Below, in pieces: positions 61,566-64,000 of a DNA stretch of 64,000 bases (positions are counted from its first letter, which is position 1; every line of letters starts with the position of its first letter). Both the position numbers and the translations under genes were made by a program. The notes under the pieces are model-generated. The model saw only the letters and a list, made by a program, of their open reading frames with translations. It ran no database searches and was not told the origin of the DNA. This DNA is from Atlantibacter sp. RC6. GTDB taxonomy: Bacteria > Pseudomonadota > Gammaproteobacteria > Enterobacterales > Enterobacteriaceae. The stretch is from NCBI RefSeq assembly GCF_014193285.1, contig NZ_JACHZE010000009.1:1-64000 (forward strand). Reading direction: 5' to 3'.

Positions 61566-64000
61566 TCAGGCTTTGGGTTTAAAGCGCAACAAACGGTTGG
61601 CGTTGCTGACGACGGTAATGGACGACAGCGCCATTGCCGCGCCGGCTACTACCGGGTTTAATAACGTCCCGGTCAGCGGCCACAGAATACCGGCGGCAAT
61701 CGGGATGCCCAGCGTGTTGTAGATAAACGCGCCCAGCAGGTTTTGCTTCATATTACGCAGCGTGGCTTTGGAAATCGCCAGCGCATCAGCGACGCCCATC
61801 AGGCTGTGGCGCATCAGGGTGATGGCGGCGGTTTCAATCGCCACATCGCTGCCGCCGCCCATGGCGATACCCACATCCGCCTGGGCCAGCGCAGGGGCGT
61901 CGTTAATCCCGTCGCCGACCATTGCGACCTGGCGACCTTCGCGTTGCAGTTTAGCAATCGCCTCCGCTTTGCCATCCGGCAGTACGCCTGCGATCACCTC
62001 ATCGATGCCGGCCTCTTTGGCGATGGCCTGAGCGGTGATGGCGTTATCGCCAGTCAACATGACCAGGCGATAGCCCTCGCGATGCAGACGGGCCAGCGCG
62101 TCGCGGCTGTCTTCGCGCAGCGGATCGCGGATCGCCAGTAGCGCAGCGGCCTTACCGTCAATGGCAAGCAGCACCGGCGTTGCGCCTTGCCGGGCCTGAC
62201 GGTCAATTTCCGCATCCAGTTCGCGGGTATCCACCTGCTGTTCGCGCAGCAGCGCCTGGTTGCCCAGCAACAGCGTATGGCCTTCGGCTTCGCCGCTGAC
62301 GCCCAGCCCGCGCAGGGTGCGGAACCCGTTCACTGTAGGCAGCGACATCGACGCCGCTTTATCCAGGATGGCGCGCGCCAGCGGGTGGCTGGAGCCCTGC
62401 TCCAGCGCGGCGGCCAGACGCACCGCCTGCTGCTCGTCAACGCCCCCGGACACCAGCACGGCAACCACCTGCGGTTTACCTTCAGTCAGTGTGCCGGTTT
62501 TATCGAACACAACCGTGTCGAGGGTGCTGGCGCGTTGCAGCGCATCGGCATCGCGCACCAGCGCGCCAAACTCGGCGGCGCGGCCTACGCCGGAGATAAT
62601 CGACATCGGCGTTGCCAGCCCCAGCGCGCAAGGGCAGGCGATAATCAGTACCGTGGTGGTGATCACCAGGGTATAGACGATTTGCGGTGCCGGGCCGAAG
62701 AAGTACCAGATGGCGCCGCTGAGCAGCGCAATCAGCACCACGACCGGGACAAACACCGCCGAGATGCGGTCGGCGAGTTTGCCGATTTCCGGTTTACTGC
62801 TCTGCGCCTGGCGCACCATGCGAATAATGCGCGACAGGGTGGTATGGTTGCCGACCGCACTGGCGCGGAACAAGACGCTGCCATCCTGCACTACGGTTCC
62901 GGCGTGGACGCTCTCGCTGACGCCTTTTTGCTGCGGGATCGGCTCGCCGGTCAGCATCGCTTCATCAAACCAGGCTTCACCCTCGGTGATTTCGCCATCG
63001 ACCGGAACGCGATCGCCGGTGGTCAGGCGCAGCGTCATGCCCGGCTGGACTTCTGCCAGCGGCAGCGTCTGTTCGCCGTTTTCAGTAACCACGCGCGCGG
63101 TGGGCGGTGTGAGATCAAGCAGCCGTTCCAGCGCCTTCGACGACCGCTGGCGCGCCCTGGCTTCCAGCATATGGCCGAGGTTAATCAGACCGATAATCAT
63201 AGCGCTGGCTTCATAGTAAAGATGGCGCGCTTCCATCGGGAACCACTGTGGCCACAGGTTCACGCTTATGGAGAACAGCCAGGCGGCACCGGTGCCGAGC
63301 GCCACCAGGGTGTCCATGGTGGCGGTGCCGTTCATCAGGCTTTTCCAGGCGCTGCGGTAAAAGTGGCCGCCCGCGAAAATCATCACGCCCAGGGTGATCG
63401 CACCGATAACCAGCCACAGCGAGCGGTTATCTTCGGTGACCATCATATTGTCGCCGAACATGCCCCAGATCATCACCGGCACGCCCACGGCCAGCGCGAG
63501 GGCGGATTGCCAGCGAAAGCGCTTCATCGCCGCCTGGGCGGTTTGCTGCTGGCGCTCGCGGCGCTCGTTGTCGTCTTCAATGGCTTCAGCGCCGTATCCG
63601 GCTTTCTCAACCGCGCTGATTAATTCGCTTGCGGAGGCGCTACCCATCACTAACGCGGTGCGCTCCGCAAGATTCACCCGTGCCTGCGTCACCCCGGGCA
63701 CGCCGGAAAGCGCGTTTTGAACCCGGCTTACGCAACTGGCGCAGCTCATGCCGTCGATCAGCAACTGTTGGCTGTCATCGTACGACGCGTCTGCCGGAAG
63801 CGAGGTAGGTGCCGCTGTCAGTGCTTCCGACGGGATTGATGACTCTGTCAGCGGATCAGCCTTTGGGTGGCTTAACTCCGCCCCGTATCCGGCTTCTTTT
63901 ATGGTTTCGATTAACGCCTCGGCAGATGCGCTGCCGGTAACCAGCGCGGACGTGATAGTGACGTCAGCGGTGTCGACATCAGAACGTTTTTCCAGACTCT
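61566..64000 (-). CDS. copA: Copper-exporting P1B-type ATPase, 5' end outside the window
   Basis: The visible 810 residues lack about the first 24 compared with E. coli CopA (834), including the CxxC of the first metal-binding domain. The second domain has GMSCASC. Eight helices, the transport motif [11 protein letters not shown], the phosphorylation site DKTGT, the HP locus GSSHPLAR and [10 protein letters not shown] follow. It pumps Cu(I) to the periplasm. A frameshift signal near codon 70 predicts the short chaperone CopA(Z). CueR control would lie beyond the window. Confidence 0.96.
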   Translation of the reverse strand, partial: SLEKRSDVDTADVTITSALVTGSASAEALIETIKEAGYGAELSHPKADPLTESSIPSEALTAAPTSLPADASYDDSQQLLIDGMSCASCVSRVQNALSGVPGVTQARVNLAERTALVMGSASASELISAVEKAGYGAEAIEDDNERRERQQQTAQAAMKRFRWQSALALAVGVPVMIWGMFGDNMMVTEDNRSLWLVIGAITLGVMIFAGGHFYRSAWKSLMNGTATMDTLVALGTGAAWLFSISVNLWPQWFPMEARHLYYEASAMIIGLINLGHMLEARARQRSSKALERLLDLTPPTARVVTENGEQTLPLAEVQPGMTLRLTTGDRVPVDGEITEGEAWFDEAMLTGEPIPQQKGVSESVHAGTVVQDGSVLFRASAVGNHTTLSRIIRMVRQAQSSKPEIGKLADRISAVFVPVVVLIALLSGAIWYFFGPAPQIVYTLVITTTVLIIACPCALGLATPMSIISGVGRAAEFGALVRDADALQRASTLDTVVFDKTGTLTEGKPQVVAVLVSGGVDEQQAVRLAAALEQGSSHPLARAILDKAASMSLPTVNGFRTLRGLGVSGEAEGHTLLLGNQALLREQQVDTRELDAEIDRQARQGATPVLLAIDGKAAALLAIRDPLREDSRDALARLHREGYRLVMLTGDNAITAQAIAKEAGIDEVIAGVLPDGKAEAIAKLQREGRQVAMVGDGINDAPALAQADVGIAMGGGSDVAIETAAITLMRHSLMGVADALAISKATLRNMKQNLLGAFIYNTLGIPIAAGILWPLTGTLLNPVVAGAAMALSSITVVSNANRLLRFKPKA
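63856..63867 (-). other. copA programmed -1 frameshift site, CopA(Z)
   Basis: On the coding strand C-CCA-AAG (63867-63861) lies in frame after the first metal-binding domain. A -1 slip reads GGC and then TGA (63858-63856). The same slippery heptamer in E. coli yields CopA(Z), a 70-residue copper chaperone ending in Gly. A downstream pseudoknot was not resolved by eye. Confidence 0.82.

Noticed and set aside
62187-63623. A 478-codon open frame on the plus strand opposite copA
   Set aside because: It is the antisense shadow of a high-G+C, well-conserved gene; the translation is rich in Arg, His and Gln and has no family features.

Overview
This window reads as a piece of an Enterobacteriaceae chromosome (Enterobacter/Kosakonia/Cronobacter-like; genus not fixed from sequence alone). 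Nearly every protein can be matched from memory to an Escherichia coli K-12 orthologue of almost the same length, G+C is moderately high, and classical enteric control sites are intact: PurR, NadR, FNR, sigma-E, sigma-32, sigma-54/GlrR/IHF, and the dnaX and copA frameshift sites.

Layout. Bases 1-240 are the last 28 bases of a 5S rRNA and the tandem rrn terminators. Bases 337-38808 carry, in conserved order, the E. coli 57-58 min block: a DUF4385 gene where kgtP would be, yfiM-pssA, pat, tapT, trxC, yfiF, ung, grcA, srmB, trmN6, nadB, rpoE-rseA-rseB-rseC, lepA-lepB-rnc-era-recO-pdxJ-acpS, yfhL, yfhH, pgpC, tadA, mltF, purL, glmY, glrK-glrQ-glrR and glnB. Bases 38851-64000 carry the E. coli 10-11 min block: ybaM-priC, ybaN, apt, dnaX-ybaB, recR, htpG, adk, hemH, gsk, ybaL, fsr, ushA, ybaK, ybaP and the 3' 97% of copA. 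The two blocks are fused between glnB and ybaM. The order and strands are what one inversion across the replication terminus would give.

Accessory content sits in four places: (i) an Aer-like PAS chemoreceptor between rseC and lepA, behind a 692-base leader holding a strongly structured element of no class I recognise, short direct repeats and a 12-residue upstream peptide coupled to the receptor start; (ii) a small secreted orphan protein between yfhL and yfhH; (iii) the DUF4385 gene; (iv) a complete five-gene chaperone-usher fimbrial operon (pilin, chaperone, usher, minor subunit, two-domain adhesin) inserted between ybaB and recR, which adjoin in E. coli.

Functional themes: envelope stress (rpoE-rse), membrane protein export and lipid synthesis (lepB, pssA, pgpC), amino-sugar control through GlrK/GlrQ/GlrR and GlmY, ribosome and RNA maturation (lepA, rnc, era, srmB, trmN6, tapT, tadA), DNA repair and replication (ung, recO, recR, priC, dnaX), and nucleotide metabolism (purL, apt, adk, gsk, ushA). 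No insertion sequence, prophage, CRISPR array or tRNA gene was seen.
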